NCBI RefSeq assembly: GCF_024508315.1
Contig: NZ_CP101987.1
Coordinates: forward strand, 2,294,001-2,358,000
DNA length: 64,000 bases
Direction: 5' to 3'
Source of the DNA: Cellulomonas xiejunii
Lineage (GTDB): Bacteria; Actinomycetota; Actinomycetes; Actinomycetales; Cellulomonadaceae
Below, piece by piece: positions 1 to 8,811 of the stretch. How positions within the stretch are numbered: position 1 is the stretch's first letter; every line of letters begins with the position of its first letter. Made by a program: the position numbers and the translations under genes. The notes under the pieces are model-generated. The model searched no databases, was not told the origin of the DNA, and saw nothing but the letters and a program-made list of their open reading frames with translations.

Positions 1-113
1 CGCTCCTGAAGGAGGCGGCGCACCTTGCCGGCGTCCACGCCGAGCATCTGCGCCACATCAGGAACCGTCAGCCAGCTGCCGACGAGAAGGTCCAGATCCG
101 AGGTCGAACTCAC
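1..113 (-). CDS. Rv2175c-like winged-helix DNA-binding protein (partial, N-terminal 37 residues)
   Basis: Reading leftward from a GTG at 113 gives SSTSDLDLLVGSWLTVPDVA followed by QMLGVDAGKVRRLLQER, after which the window ends. The LTVPDVAxxLGV helix-turn-helix opening matches the small Rv2175c family of actinobacterial DNA-binding proteins. In M. tuberculosis Rv2175c lies beside pknL and is phosphorylated by PknL, which weakens its DNA binding. Here too a pknL-like kinase gene lies close by, so the pair is probably conserved. The C-terminal part is outside the window. The start is inferred from the family N-terminus; no clear ribosome binding site is visible. Confidence 0.75.
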   Translation of the reverse strand, partial: MSSTSDLDLLVGSWLTVPDVAQMLGVDAGKVRRLLQE

Positions 114-286
114 CCGGTCAGCCTACGGGTTCGGCCCTGGGAGCCCACTATCCGGCCCGCGGGGTTTCGATCCTCCACTTTCTCGTCTAGCGTCGAAGTT
201 CGTCACACCTGTCACACCAGCACCACGCGTCACGACAGGTCGATCGTTCCGTCCGACCGATGCTCGATGACAGCCCTGGGGGGGCC

Positions 287-1435
287 ATGTCCGCAACCAC
301 TCCGCGTCCGCGCACAACGACGCGCGTCGCGACCGGGGCAGGCGCCACGCTCGCGCTGGCGACGGTCGCGCTCGCCGCCACCGGGACAGCGGGTCACGCC
401 GCCGACTACACCGTGCGCGAGGGCGACACCCTGACCTCGATCGCCAAGCGCAGCGGGACGACCGCCAGCAGGATCGCGCGCGACAACGCGATGTCCGACC
501 CGTCCCGCATCCGCGCCGGGCAGGTGCTGCGTCTGCCCGACACCGCGCCGCCGGCCACCGCCGCACCGAGGCCTGCACCCGCGGGTGCGTCGTACGTCGT
601 GCGCACGGGAGACACGGTCTCGGCGATCGCGTCCCGCCACGGCACCACCGTCGCCGCCGTCGTGGCCGCCAACGGCCTGGATGCACGCGCCTTCATCCGG
701 GCCGGCCAGACGCTCACGATCCCGGGCACCGGCAGCCCGCAGCCCGCCGCCGCCCCCGCCGCGGCACCCGCGAGCGCCGGCAGCACCTACACCGTGCGTA
801 CCGGCGACACCGTCTCGGCGATCGCGTCCCGCCACGGCACCACCGTCGCCGCCGTCGTGGCCGCCAACGGCCTGGACGCACGCGCCTTCATCCGCGCGGG
901 CCAGAAGCTCACCGTCCCCGGGTCCACCGCGGCAGCGCCGGCGACCCAGCTCGTGGGCAACACGTTCGCCGGCCGCACCTACTCCGCGGACGTCGTCGGT
1001 GCCGCCAACCAGAACAAGGCCACCCTGCTGGCGGCCGGCGCGCCCTCGCGTGCCGACATGCAGGCGAAGGTCGCGACGACCGCACGGGCGATGGGCGTCG
1101 ACGCCGCGCTGGCGCAGGCCGTGGCCCACCAGGAGTCGGGCTTCGACCACACGGCGGTCTCGCCCGCGAACGCGATCGGCACGATGCAGGTGATCCCCTC
1201 GTCGGGCGAGTGGGCCTCGCAGCTCGTCGGTCGGCAGCTCGACCTGCTGTCCCCGGACGACAACGTGGTCGCCGGCGTCGCGATCCTGCGCTCGCTCGTC
1301 CGGACCTCCCCCGACCTCCCGACCGCGATCGCCTCGTACTACCAGGGCGCCTCCTCCGTGAAGCGCAACGGCATGTACGCCGACACCCGGCGCTACGTCG
1401 CGAACGTCCAGACCCTCATGACGCGCTTCGGCTGA
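287..1435 (+). CDS. Secreted LysM / lytic transglycosylase (SLT) protein
   Basis: 382 aa. A signal peptide (residues 1 to about 37, ending AGHA-A) is followed by three LysM modules (about 40-83, 101-144, 166-209), each starting YTVR/YVVR-x-GDT, joined by Ala/Pro linkers. The C-terminal SLT domain has catalytic Glu283 in HQESGFD and the GTMQV motif. It should bind and cleave peptidoglycan outside the membrane, in growth or separation. LysM modules 2 and 3 are almost identical at DNA level (about 607-725 and 799-913), which suggests recent duplication or gene conversion. ATG 287 is chosen because the signal peptide begins there; an in-frame ATG at 260 is possible but would add a poor leader. 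Confidence 0.88.
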   Translation: MSATTPRPRTTTRVATGAGATLALATVALAATGTAGHAADYTVREGDTLTSIAKRSGTTASRIARDNAMSDPSRIRAGQVLRLPDTAPPATAAPRPAPAGASYVVRTGDTVSAIASRHGTTVAAVVAANGLDARAFIRAGQTLTIPGTGSPQPAAAPAAAPASAGSTYTVRTGDTVSAIASRHGTTVAAVVAANGLDARAFIRAGQKLTVPGSTAAAPATQLVGNTFAGRTYSADVVGAANQNKATLLAAGAPSRADMQAKVATTARAMGVDAALAQAVAHQESGFDHTAVSPANAIGTMQVIPSSGEWASQLVGRQLDLLSPDDNVVAGVAILRSLVRTSPDLPTAIASYYQGASSVKRNGMYADTRRYVANVQTLMTRFG

Positions 1436-1469
1436 CGCGCGGCTCCCCGAATCTCACGCCCGCCGACCG

Positions 1470-1475
1470 TAGACT
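1470..1475 (+). promoter_or_regulatory. -10 element of a leaderless promoter for the kinase gene
   Basis: TAGACT ends 7 bases before the GTG start at 1483 and no Shine-Dalgarno sequence intervenes. A TANNNT hexamer 6-8 bases before the start codon is the usual layout for leaderless actinobacterial transcripts. Confidence 0.6.
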
Positions 1476-1482
1476 GCCGCGC

Positions 1483-3477
1483 GTGGGAGCCACCGTCACA
1501 GATCCGCTCGTCGGCCGCCTGGTCGACGGCCGGTACGAGGTCGTCTCGCGCATCGCACGCGGCGGGATGGCGACGGTGTACCTGGCCATCGACCGTCGGC
1601 TCGACCGTGAGGTCGCTCTCAAGGTCATGCACCCGCACCTCGCGGAGGGTGCGTCGGGCAACGCCTTCGTCGCACGCTTCCGCCGCGAGGCGCGCAGCGC
1701 GGCACGCCTGACGCACCCCGGACTCGTCGGGGTGTTCGACCAGGGCGTCGACGGTGAGACCAGCTACCTGACGATGGAGTACGTCGACGGCACCAACCTG
1801 CGCCGCCAGATCGCCGAGCAGGGCGCGCTGCGCGTCGGTGAGGCCCTGCGCGTCACCGAGAGCGTCCTCGACGCCCTGGCGGCCGCCCACCGCGCGGGGC
1901 TCGTGCACCGCGACGTCAAGCCGGAGAACGTCCTGATCGCGTCCGACGACCGGGTGCGCGTCGCGGACTTCGGCCTCGCGCGCGCGGTCACCGAGGTCAC
2001 CTCGACGACGACGGGCACGGTGCTCGGCACGGTCGCGTACCTGGCACCCGAGCTCGTGCAGCGCGGCGCCAGCGACGCCCGCACCGACGTGTACGCCGTG
2101 GGCGTCATGCTCTTCGAGATGCTGACGGGCCGGCAGCCGTTCACCGGTGAGACCGCGATCCAGGTGGCGTTCCAGCACGTGAGCTCGGAGATCCCGGCTC
2201 CGTCGACGGTGGTCGACTGGCTGCCCTCGGAGATCGACGAGCTCGTCGGCGCGCTCGCAGCCCACAGCCCGGAGGACCGCCCGGTCGACGCCGCGTCCGC
2301 GCTGCTGCTCGTCCGACGCACCCGGCTCGCGCTCGACGGCGTCACGCTCGACCGCCGCGCCGACGTCGCCCCGACGCTCGCCCTGCCGTCCGCCACCGAT
2401 CCGTCCGGGTCCGGCCTGCCCGTCGATCCCGATGCCGACGACCTGGCTACGGACGACCCGGCACTCACCGCACGCGTCCCCGTCGGCGACCACGCGCGCG
2501 GAGGAACGGTCGCGCTGCCGATCGGCCTCGGCGTGGTCGAGGCACCCCCGGGTACGTCATCGCGACCCTCACGTCGACGCTGGCCCCTGGTCGCCGCCCT
2601 GGTGGCGGTCCTCGCGCTGCTGGGTGGCGGCACGTGGTGGTACCTCGAGGTGGGTCCCGGTGCGTACACGAGCGTGCCGGACGTCGTCGACGCGCTCGAG
2701 GACGACGCCGTCGACGCCCTCACCGCCGCCGGGCTGCGGACCACGAGGGCCGAGGCCTTCGACGACCAGGTCCCGGCAGGCTCGGTCGTGTCGACCGACC
2801 CCGGCCCCGGGGAGCGCGTGCGCAAGGACGGGACCGTCCTCTACACCGTCTCCCAGGGCCCTGACCTGGTGACGGTCCCCGACGGGGTGGTGGGGGCGAT
2901 GCAGGCCGATGCCGACAAGGCGCTCAAGGACGCCGACCTCGTGGTCGAGTACGGGCCCCCCGAGCACCACGACGAGGCGCCGAAGGGTCAGGTGCTGCAC
3001 GCCACGCTCCCCGACGGCTCCGCCGCCACGCCCGGTGGCACCACGAAGCGCGGGACCACCGTGACGCTCGTGCTGTCCGACGGGCCCGCACCCGTCGTGG
3101 TCACCTCGGTCGTCGGCATCACCGTCGAGGAGGCGCAGGACCAGTTCGCGCAGGACGCGCTCACGGTGGAGCCCACGGAGGCGTTCCACGACACCGTCCC
3201 CGCCGGACGCATCATCGACCAGACCCCGCCCGCAGGCGAGACCGCGCACCGCAACGACGTGGTCAAGGTGACGGTGTCGAAGGGTCCGGAGACCGTCGCG
3301 ATGCCCGACCTCACGGGCAAGCAGTTCGACAAGGCGAAGGCAGAGCTCGAGGCGCTCGGCCTGACCGCGAAGCGCGACAACGTCCTGGGCGGCCTGTTCG
3401 GCACCGTGCGGACGCAGAGCGTCCCGGCGGGTCAGGCGGTGCGCAAGGGCACGGAGATCGTGCTGCAGGTGGTCTAG
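1483..3477 (+). CDS. pknL: PknL-like membrane Ser/Thr protein kinase with four PASTA domains
   Basis: 664 aa. The N-terminal Hanks-type kinase domain (about 18-285) has the glycine loop IARGGMATVYLA, ATP-anchoring Lys47 in VALK, catalytic HRDVKPEN (Asp144) and DFG (Asp162), so it should be active. A variable linker leads to one membrane span (about 368-388, beginning WPLVAALVAVL), then four extracellular PASTA repeats of about 65 residues to the C-terminus. PASTA domains usually bind muropeptides or lipid II. Position beside the Rv2175c homologue and aroG supports PknL, although M. tuberculosis PknL has no PASTA domains. PknB is the alternative by domain layout, but its usual partners (pknA, pbpA, rodA, pstP) are absent. 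The GTG at 1483 fits both the leaderless -10 and the kinase N-terminus. Confidence 0.9.
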   Translation: MGATVTDPLVGRLVDGRYEVVSRIARGGMATVYLAIDRRLDREVALKVMHPHLAEGASGNAFVARFRREARSAARLTHPGLVGVFDQGVDGETSYLTMEYVDGTNLRRQIAEQGALRVGEALRVTESVLDALAAAHRAGLVHRDVKPENVLIASDDRVRVADFGLARAVTEVTSTTTGTVLGTVAYLAPELVQRGASDARTDVYAVGVMLFEMLTGRQPFTGETAIQVAFQHVSSEIPAPSTVVDWLPSEIDELVGALAAHSPEDRPVDAASALLLVRRTRLALDGVTLDRRADVAPTLALPSATDPSGSGLPVDPDADDLATDDPALTARVPVGDHARGGTVALPIGLGVVEAPPGTSSRPSRRRWPLVAALVAVLALLGGGTWWYLEVGPGAYTSVPDVVDALEDDAVDALTAAGLRTTRAEAFDDQVPAGSVVSTDPGPGERVRKDGTVLYTVSQGPDLVTVPDGVVGAMQADADKALKDADLVVEYGPPEHHDEAPKGQVLHATLPDGSAATPGGTTKRGTTVTLVLSDGPAPVVVTSVVGITVEEAQDQFAQDALTVEPTEAFHDTVPAGRIIDQTPPAGETAHRNDVVKVTVSKGPETVAMPDLTGKQFDKAKAELEALGLTAKRDNVLGGLFGTVRTQSVPAGQAVRKGTEIVLQVV

Positions 3478-3532
3478 CGGGACCCCCCGTGCCGGCGACG
3501 GCCGCTCCCCCGACGGGCCCGGCCCGTGACGC

Positions 3533-3580
3533 ACGACAGGGCCCGGTGCCGCCGAGCGTGGCGGCACCGGGCCCTGTCGT
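3533..3580. terminator. Strong bidirectional terminator hairpin
   Basis: Perfect 21-bp inverted repeat (3533-3553 with 3560-3580) and a 6-base loop, between the convergent kinase and aroG genes. There is no long U-tract, as is common in actinobacteria. Confidence 0.85.
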
Positions 3581-3587
3581 CACGGCA

Positions 3588-4940
3588 TCAGGCGCGGCGC
3601 AGCAGCTCCACCACCTGAAAGGCCATCTCGAGCGACTGCTGGTGGTTCAGTCGCGGGTCGACCAGCGTCTCGTACCGGCGCGCCAGCCCGTCGTCGTCGA
3701 TCTCCTCGGTGCCACCGAGGACCTCCGTGACGTCGTCGCCCGTGAGCTCCACGTGCAGTCCGCCGGGCACGGTTCCGAGCGCGCGGTGGACCTCGAAGAA
3801 CCCGGCGACCTCGTCCATCACGTCCGTGAACCGGCGGGTCTTGTAGCCGCTGGCGGACGTGATGCCGTTGCCGTGCATCGGGTCGCACACCCACGTCACC
3901 GGCCGGCCGTCGGCGGTGACCTTCTCGACGAGCGCGGGCAGGAGGTCCCGGACCTTGCCGGCGCCCATGCGCGTGACGAAGGTCAGGCGGCCCGGCTCCC
4001 CCGTCGGGTTCAGCCGGTCCATGAGGGCGATCGCGTCGTCACCGGTCGTCGTGGGGCCGAGCTTGACGCCGAGCGGGTTCTGCACGCGGGAGAAGAAGTC
4101 GACGTGCGCGGAGTCGAGCTGACGCGTCCGCTCACCGATCCACAGGAAGTGGGCCGAGCAGTCGTACGGCAGGCCCGACCGTGAGTCGATCCGGGTGAGC
4201 GGCCGCTCGTAGTCCAGCAGCAGCCCCTCGTGCGCGGAGTAGAAGTCCACCGCACGCAGCGCGTCGACGTCCGCACCGCACGCCGCCATGAAGCGGATCG
4301 CGCGGTCGATCTCCGCCGCCAGCTGCTCGTAGCGCGAGTACGCCGGGTTCGCGGTGAAGCCTCGGTTCCACTCGTGCACGCGCAGCAGCGACGCGAACCC
4401 GCCCGTCGTGAAGGCGCGGATGAGGTTCAGCGTCGACGCGGACGTGTGGTACGCCTCGAGCAGCCGGTCAGGGTCCGGCGTCCGCGCGTCGGCGGTGAAC
4501 TCGAACCCGTTGATGATGTCGCCGCGGAACGCCGGCAGCGTGACGCCGTCGCGGGTCTCCACGTCGGAGGACCGTGGCTTCGCGTACTGGCCCGCCATCC
4601 GGCCCATCTTCACGACCGGCAGGCTCGCGCCGTACGTGAGGACGACCGCCATCTGCAGGATCGTCTTGATCTTGTTGCGGATGTTGTCGGCGGTCGCCTC
4701 GGCGAACGTCTCGGCGCAGTCCCCGCCCTGCAGGACGAACGCCTCACCCCGCGACGCCGCGGCGAGCTGCGCGCGCAGCGCGTCGGCCTCACCGGCGAAG
4801 ACGAGTGGCGGCAGGCTCGCGAGCCGGTCGCGCACGCGCCCGACCGCCGTCGCGTCGGGCCACTGCGGCTGCTGCCCGACGGGCAGCGTCTCCCAGACGT
4901 CGAGCCCTGCGAGGACCTGCGGGTCCGGCTCGACGCTCAC
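3588..4940 (-). CDS. aroG: Class II 3-deoxy-7-phosphoheptulonate (DAHP) synthase
   Basis: 450 aa. It condenses phosphoenolpyruvate with erythrose 4-phosphate, the first step of the shikimate pathway, in the cytoplasm. Class II signatures are clear: LQGGDCAETF, KMGRMAGQYAKPRS, VWNRGF-like HEWNRGF, LGVKLGPTT, CDPMHGNG and a C-terminal HQQSLEMAF. Length fits the plant/actinobacterial class II type. The start is GTG 4940 (VSVEPDPQ), which overlaps the stop codon of pfp by four bases (GTGA), so the two genes are translationally coupled. pfp consumes or regenerates sugar phosphate precursors, but the pairing may simply be chromosomal. In M. tuberculosis this enzyme is feedback-inhibited by aromatic amino acids with chorismate mutase; that cannot be judged here. 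Confidence 0.95.
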   Translation of the reverse strand: MSVEPDPQVLAGLDVWETLPVGQQPQWPDATAVGRVRDRLASLPPLVFAGEADALRAQLAAASRGEAFVLQGGDCAETFAEATADNIRNKIKTILQMAVVLTYGASLPVVKMGRMAGQYAKPRSSDVETRDGVTLPAFRGDIINGFEFTADARTPDPDRLLEAYHTSASTLNLIRAFTTGGFASLLRVHEWNRGFTANPAYSRYEQLAAEIDRAIRFMAACGADVDALRAVDFYSAHEGLLLDYERPLTRIDSRSGLPYDCSAHFLWIGERTRQLDSAHVDFFSRVQNPLGVKLGPTTTGDDAIALMDRLNPTGEPGRLTFVTRMGAGKVRDLLPALVEKVTADGRPVTWVCDPMHGNGITSASGYKTRRFTDVMDEVAGFFEVHRALGTVPGGLHVELTGDDVTEVLGGTEEIDDDGLARRYETLVDPRLNHQQSLEMAFQVVELLRRA

Positions 4941-6157
4941 GAGTGGCTCGCCGGGACCAGGGGCTGCCCGATGTCCGCCAGCAGCTCGCCGAACCATTCC
5001 TGCGAAACGTCGAACGCCTTGCCGCCCGCGATGCGCGGGAACTCGATCGCGCGCAGCCGGTCGCCCTGCTCCTCGTCGTGGCCGATGACACCGGACTCGG
5101 CGCGCAGCGCGCACTCGACCGCCAGGTCGGTCATCGACTTGATGAGGCGCAGGTCCTCGGCGTTCGCCGCGGCGGCGCGCGAGTAGTAGCCCGACTTCTG
5201 GACCATGACCTTCTCGGCGCCGAGCTTCTCGGCGAACTGCTTGGCGAACCACTGGCCCGGGTTGATGGTGTCGAGCTTGACGTGGCCGAACGGGTCCCGC
5301 TCCGGGGGCGTGCCGGCCGCCTCGAGCTGCTCGACGATCTCGTGCATGCCCGCACCCTCGGACAGGAAGATGTTGACGTTGCCCAGCTCGTCCATGACGC
5401 CCTTGAGGCGAGCCGCCTCCGCGTCGATGTCCAGCGCGAGCTCGGGCAGGAAGACCGCGTGGATGTCCCACCGCTCGCGCGACAGGCCGATGCCCGGGAC
5501 CCACTCCTGCAGGTCGAGCCACTTGCGGTACTCGGCGGCGGCCGCGGCCGTCAGCCACCCGCAGTGACGACCCATGACCTCGTGCACGATCAGCATGCGG
5601 GGCCCCGAGCGGTGCTCGCCGATGATGTTCACGGCGAAGCCGGCGGCCTCCTCGGCCGCGGTCCACGCGCCGAGGGACTGACGGATCGGGACGACGTCGT
5701 TGTCGATCGTCTTGGGCAGGCCGACGACCGTGAGCTCGTAGCCGTTGTCGTGCAGGTAGGCGGCGAGGTCGGCGGCGGTCGTGTTGGTGTCGTCACCGCC
5801 GATCGTGTGCAGCACGTCGACGCCGTCCGCCTTGAGCTGCTCGGCTGCGACGTGCAGCGGGTCCTGCCCCTCGGCCACCAGACCGCGCTTCACGCAGTCC
5901 TTCGCGTTGGTGAGCTTGACGCGCGAGTTTCCGATCGGCGAGCCGCCGAAACGGTGCAGCAGCCCCGCCTTGGCGCGGACCTCGGGCGTGATCGTCACGC
6001 TGTCGCCCCGCAGCAGGCCGTGGTAGCCGTGCTGGTACGCGATGATCTCGATCTCGGGAGCGATCTCCGTGTAGCGCTCGATGAGCCCCCCGACGGCGGA
6101 GGACAGGCAGGGAGCGAAACCGCCGGCGGTCAGAAGGGCGACGCGACGGACCGACAT
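4937..6157 (-). CDS. pfp: Pyrophosphate-type 6-phosphofructokinase
   Basis: 406 aa. It phosphorylates fructose 6-phosphate, reversibly with PPi as donor if the motif prediction holds. The phosphofructokinase N-terminus is RVALLTAGGFAPCLSSA. The phosphoryl-donor site reads GGDDTN, with Asp in place of the Gly found in ATP enzymes, and the catalytic segment is PKTIDND, with Lys where ATP-PFK has Gly; both are hallmarks of PPi dependence. MGRHCGW and FGHVKLDTINPG follow. The start is ATG 6157 because GAGAGG lies 8 bases upstream; an ATG three codons earlier (6166) is possible. The gene is upstream of and overlaps aroG. Confidence 0.92.
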   Translation of the reverse strand: MSVRRVALLTAGGFAPCLSSAVGGLIERYTEIAPEIEIIAYQHGYHGLLRGDSVTITPEVRAKAGLLHRFGGSPIGNSRVKLTNAKDCVKRGLVAEGQDPLHVAAEQLKADGVDVLHTIGGDDTNTTAADLAAYLHDNGYELTVVGLPKTIDNDVVPIRQSLGAWTAAEEAAGFAVNIIGEHRSGPRMLIVHEVMGRHCGWLTAAAAAEYRKWLDLQEWVPGIGLSRERWDIHAVFLPELALDIDAEAARLKGVMDELGNVNIFLSEGAGMHEIVEQLEAAGTPPERDPFGHVKLDTINPGQWFAKQFAEKLGAEKVMVQKSGYYSRAAAANAEDLRLIKSMTDLAVECALRAESGVIGHDEEQGDRLRAIEFPRIAGGKAFDVSQEWFGELLADIGQPLVPASHS

Positions 6158-6341
6158 GGGACACACCTCTCGTTGGCACAGCTACGGACGGCGCGGGTGC
6201 AGGACGTACCCGGCCGGCCCAGGGTGGTGCTCGCACGGGGGCCGCGACCGGGACCGAGGTCCGGGTCGAGCCGTCGCGCAGGGACGGCGGGCACGCGCCC
6301 ACCGGGCACGCGCACAGGCCCGGCACACGTCCGGGTCGTGC

Positions 6342-7139
6342 TCATCCTACTGACGGTGGCGCCTCGTCCTGCGGCGGGACCGGAACCTGGACATCGGGCA
6401 CCGGCCGACCGCCGGGCGCGGCGGGCATCTTGCCCGTGCCGTCGTCCGGCTGCTGGTGGCCGGTCGCGATCCGCGCCTTCTGCGTCGCGGCGTACACGTC
6501 GACGTACTCCTGGCCGGACAGGCTCATGATCGCGTACATGATCTCGTCGGTCACCGACCGCAGGATGAAGCGGTCGTTCTCCATCCCGCGGTAGCGCGAG
6601 AAGTCCAGCGGCTCGCCGATGACCACGCCGATGCGCATGATCTTGGGGATCCGGCGGCCGAGCGGCTGCGCGACGTCGGTGCCGACCATGGCGACGGGGA
6701 TCACCGGGGCCCCGGACTCGAGCGCGAGCCGCGCGACGCCCGTCTTGCCCCGGTAGAGCCGGCCGTCGGGGCTGCGGGTGCCCTCGGGGTAGATCCCGAA
6801 CAACCCGCCCTCCGCGAGCCTGCGCAGCCCCGTCCGCAGCGCGGCCTCACCGGCCTTGCCGCCGCCACGATCGACGGGGATCGTGCCCACCCCGCGCATG
6901 AACCCGGCCGTCACACGGCCCTTGAGACCGACCCCCGTGAAGTACTCCTGCTTGCCGATGAAGACGATCTCGCGGTCGAGCACGAGCGGCAGGAAGAAGG
7001 AGTCGATGACGGCCAGGTGGTTGCTCGCGAGGATCGCCCCGCCCTCGGCGGGGACGTGCTCCGCACCACGCACCCACGGCCGGTAGACCAGGCGCAGCAG
7101 GGGCCCGACGAACACCCGCTTCATCAACCAGTAGAACAA
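6342..7139 (-). CDS. plsC: 1-acyl-sn-glycerol-3-phosphate acyltransferase (PlsC family)
   Basis: 265 aa from the preferred start. It transfers an acyl chain to lysophosphatidic acid in phospholipid synthesis at the inner face of the membrane. The catalytic HX4D motif is NHLAVIDS, the substrate site is YPEGTRSPDG, and GKTGVARLALESGAPVIPV completes the family signature. The C-terminus (last ~40 residues) is a Pro-rich tail. The preferred start is TTG 7139, preceded by GAGGAG at 5 bases spacing; GTG 7211 would extend the protein by 24 low-complexity residues, and ATG 7124 is a third option. The position matches Rv2182c of M. tuberculosis. It may share a transcript with pfp, 184 bases downstream. 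Confidence 0.88.
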   Translation of the reverse strand: MFYWLMKRVFVGPLLRLVYRPWVRGAEHVPAEGGAILASNHLAVIDSFFLPLVLDREIVFIGKQEYFTGVGLKGRVTAGFMRGVGTIPVDRGGGKAGEAALRTGLRRLAEGGLFGIYPEGTRSPDGRLYRGKTGVARLALESGAPVIPVAMVGTDVAQPLGRRIPKIMRIGVVIGEPLDFSRYRGMENDRFILRSVTDEIMYAIMSLSGQEYVDVYAATQKARIATGHQQPDDGTGKMPAAPGGRPVPDVQVPVPPQDEAPPSVG

Positions 7140-7241
7140 CGTGTCTCCTCGCTCGACGTCCGCCGCGCCGCCGCCGCCCCGCGGCGCCGGACGGTCCCAC
7201 GGACCTGCCACCGACCACGACGGGTCGGCACGTCGGGTCCG

Positions 7242-7251
7242 ACTCTAGAGT
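7242..7251. promoter_or_regulatory. Symmetric divergent -10 elements
   Basis: ACTCTAGAGT is a perfect palindrome that reads TAGAGT on both strands. On the plus strand it ends 6 bases before ATG 7258 (leaderless). On the minus strand it would start a transcript about 95 bases upstream of plsC. Confidence 0.5.
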
Positions 7252-7257
7252 GCTCCC

Positions 7258-7836
7258 ATGGACGCACGTCCCGACGACGACGCCGACGCCGATGACTTCA
7301 CCGGTGCGCAGCAGCCGGCCGGACCCTCGGCGCGCCCCGACGAGGACGGCACGGACCCGTCCCGTCCGGACGCACCTGCGCCACCCGGGGAGGACGAGGT
7401 GTGGGCGTCGATCGTCGCGCGGCTCTCCGACGTCGACGGGGGCACCGATCCGGCCGTCCGCCAGATCCTGTCCGACCTCCAGGACGAGGACGACCACCGC
7501 CCGGGCGTGTCGCACGCAGCCGGCGCGCCGACCATGGGCCGCGACTGGGACGGCACCACGCAGTACGACGCCGCGGAGTCCGAGGTCGACGACCTCGAGC
7601 ACTTCGTGCCCCAGGACCCCGGCCCCCTGACGAGCGGCGATCCTCTGCTCACGCTGGCCTGGGGCGCCGCGGCGGGCGGCCCGCTCTTCCTGCTCCTGGT
7701 CGTCACGGTGTGGCGGGACGCGCCCACCCTGCTCGTCCGGGCGGCCGCGGTGCTGTTCGTCGTCGCCGTCGGCGTCCTGGTGTGGCGCATGCCACAGCAC
7801 CGCGAGCCGACGGACGGCGACGGCGCCGTCGTCTGA
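7258..7836 (+). CDS. Conserved actinobacterial membrane protein, unknown function
   Basis: 192 aa. The first ~120 residues are acidic and probably disordered (Asp/Glu/Pro rich) and include EVWASIVARLSDVDG. Two hydrophobic segments follow (about 128-150 and 157-178: LAWGAAAGGPLFLLLVVTV and LLVRAAAVLFVVAVGVLVW), then a short acidic tail. This suggests a membrane-anchored protein with a long cytoplasmic N-terminal region. I do not recognise a catalytic motif. The leaderless -10 TAGAGT fixes the start. Its neighbours (plsC, glucokinase) do not suggest a role. Confidence 0.75.
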   Translation: MDARPDDDADADDFTGAQQPAGPSARPDEDGTDPSRPDAPAPPGEDEVWASIVARLSDVDGGTDPAVRQILSDLQDEDDHRPGVSHAAGAPTMGRDWDGTTQYDAAESEVDDLEHFVPQDPGPLTSGDPLLTLAWGAAAGGPLFLLLVVTVWRDAPTLLVRAAAVLFVVAVGVLVWRMPQHREPTDGDGAVV

Positions 7837-7863
7837 CGACCGCCGGCTGCCGCGCCCGCGCCG

Positions 7864-8811
7864 TCAGACCCGCGCCAGGTCCGCCGCACCGACCATGCCG
7901 GCGTCGTTGCCCATGTCGGCGACGACGATGGCCGCCTCGGGGCGGTGCCCCCGCCCCGAGAGCTGCTCGTCGAACGCCTTGCGCGCCGGCACGAGCAGCA
8001 GGTCACCGGCCGCGCTCACCCCGCCGCCGATGACGAAGATCTCGGGGTCGAGCAGGGCCGCGACGCTCGCCGCGCCCTCACCGACCCAACGCCCCACCTC
8101 GGCGAGCAGATCGACCGCCAGAGGGTCACCGTCCTGGGCCGCGCGCGTGACGAGCGGTCCCGTGATGGCCTCCGGGCGCCCACCCGCGAGCGCCACGAGG
8201 GCAGCGGCACGGCCGGGCTCGGTGATCGCGGCGGCCTGCGCGTCGCGCACGAGCGCCGAGCCGGACACGTACTGCTCCCAGCAGCCCTCGTGCCCGCAGC
8301 CGCAGTAGTGCCCGCCGGGCACGACCCGCATGTGCCCGATCTCGGCCGCGACGCCCCAGGCACCACGCGTGAGACGCCCGCCGCTGACGATCGCCCCGCC
8401 GAGGCCCGTGCCGAGGGTCAGCATCACCATGTCCTCGACGTCCCGTCCGACACCGAACCGGAACTCCGCCCAGCCGGCAGCGTTCGCGTCGTTCTCGACG
8501 ACGATCCGCACGCCGGGGTCGGCGATGAGCGCGGCCACGTTGTCGCGCAGCGGGTACTCACGCCACGCGATGTTCGGCGCGAACAGCACGCGCGCGCGGT
8601 CCGAGGCCACGAACCCCGCGGCGGCGAGCCCCAGCTCGCGCACCTCGTACGACCCGCTGAGCTCGCGGTAGACCTCCGCGATGGCGGCGTCGATGCTCGC
8701 GACGTCGTCGGGATCCGTCTCCCGCCGGGTCTGCGCGAGGATCACGCCGTCGTCGTCGACGACGCCAGCCGCGATCTTGGTCCCGCCGATGTCGACACCG
8801 ATGGCATGCAT
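7864..8811 (-). CDS. glk: ROK-family glucokinase
   Basis: 315 aa. It phosphorylates glucose to glucose 6-phosphate in the cytoplasm. The ATP phosphate loop is VDIGGTKIAAGVVD at the N-terminus; the sugar site ENDANAAGWAE and the GTGLGGAIV loop follow; the ROK zinc-binding cluster is CGCGHEGCWEQY. Length is typical for bacterial ROK glucokinases. ATG 8811 begins exactly at the family N-terminus (MHAIGVDIGG), with AGGA just upstream. An ROK repressor is excluded because there is no helix-turn-helix domain. N-acyl hexosamine kinases of the same family are the alternative. Confidence 0.88.
   Translation of the reverse strand: MHAIGVDIGGTKIAAGVVDDDGVILAQTRRETDPDDVASIDAAIAEVYRELSGSYEVRELGLAAAGFVASDRARVLFAPNIAWREYPLRDNVAALIADPGVRIVVENDANAAGWAEFRFGVGRDVEDMVMLTLGTGLGGAIVSGGRLTRGAWGVAAEIGHMRVVPGGHYCGCGHEGCWEQYVSGSALVRDAQAAAITEPGRAAALVALAGGRPEAITGPLVTRAAQDGDPLAVDLLAEVGRWVGEGAASVAALLDPEIFVIGGGVSAAGDLLLVPARKAFDEQLSGRGHRPEAAIVVADMGNDAGMVGAADLARV

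Noticed and set aside
180..286. Possible c-di-AMP (ydaO-type) riboswitch before the LysM/SLT gene
   Set aside because: These riboswitches often precede such genes in actinobacteria, but the leader after the only -10-like TAGCGT is under 100 bases and I could not find the conserved core segments.
4805..6529. Long rightward open frame antisense to pfp and aroG
   Set aside because: Its product is Arg/Leu/Val-rich without domains, and the opposite strand encodes clear pfp, aroG and plsC. High third-position GC makes such antisense frames common; similar shadows at 7945-10734, 9008-11233, 10794-13931 and 59815-63285 were dropped for the same reason.
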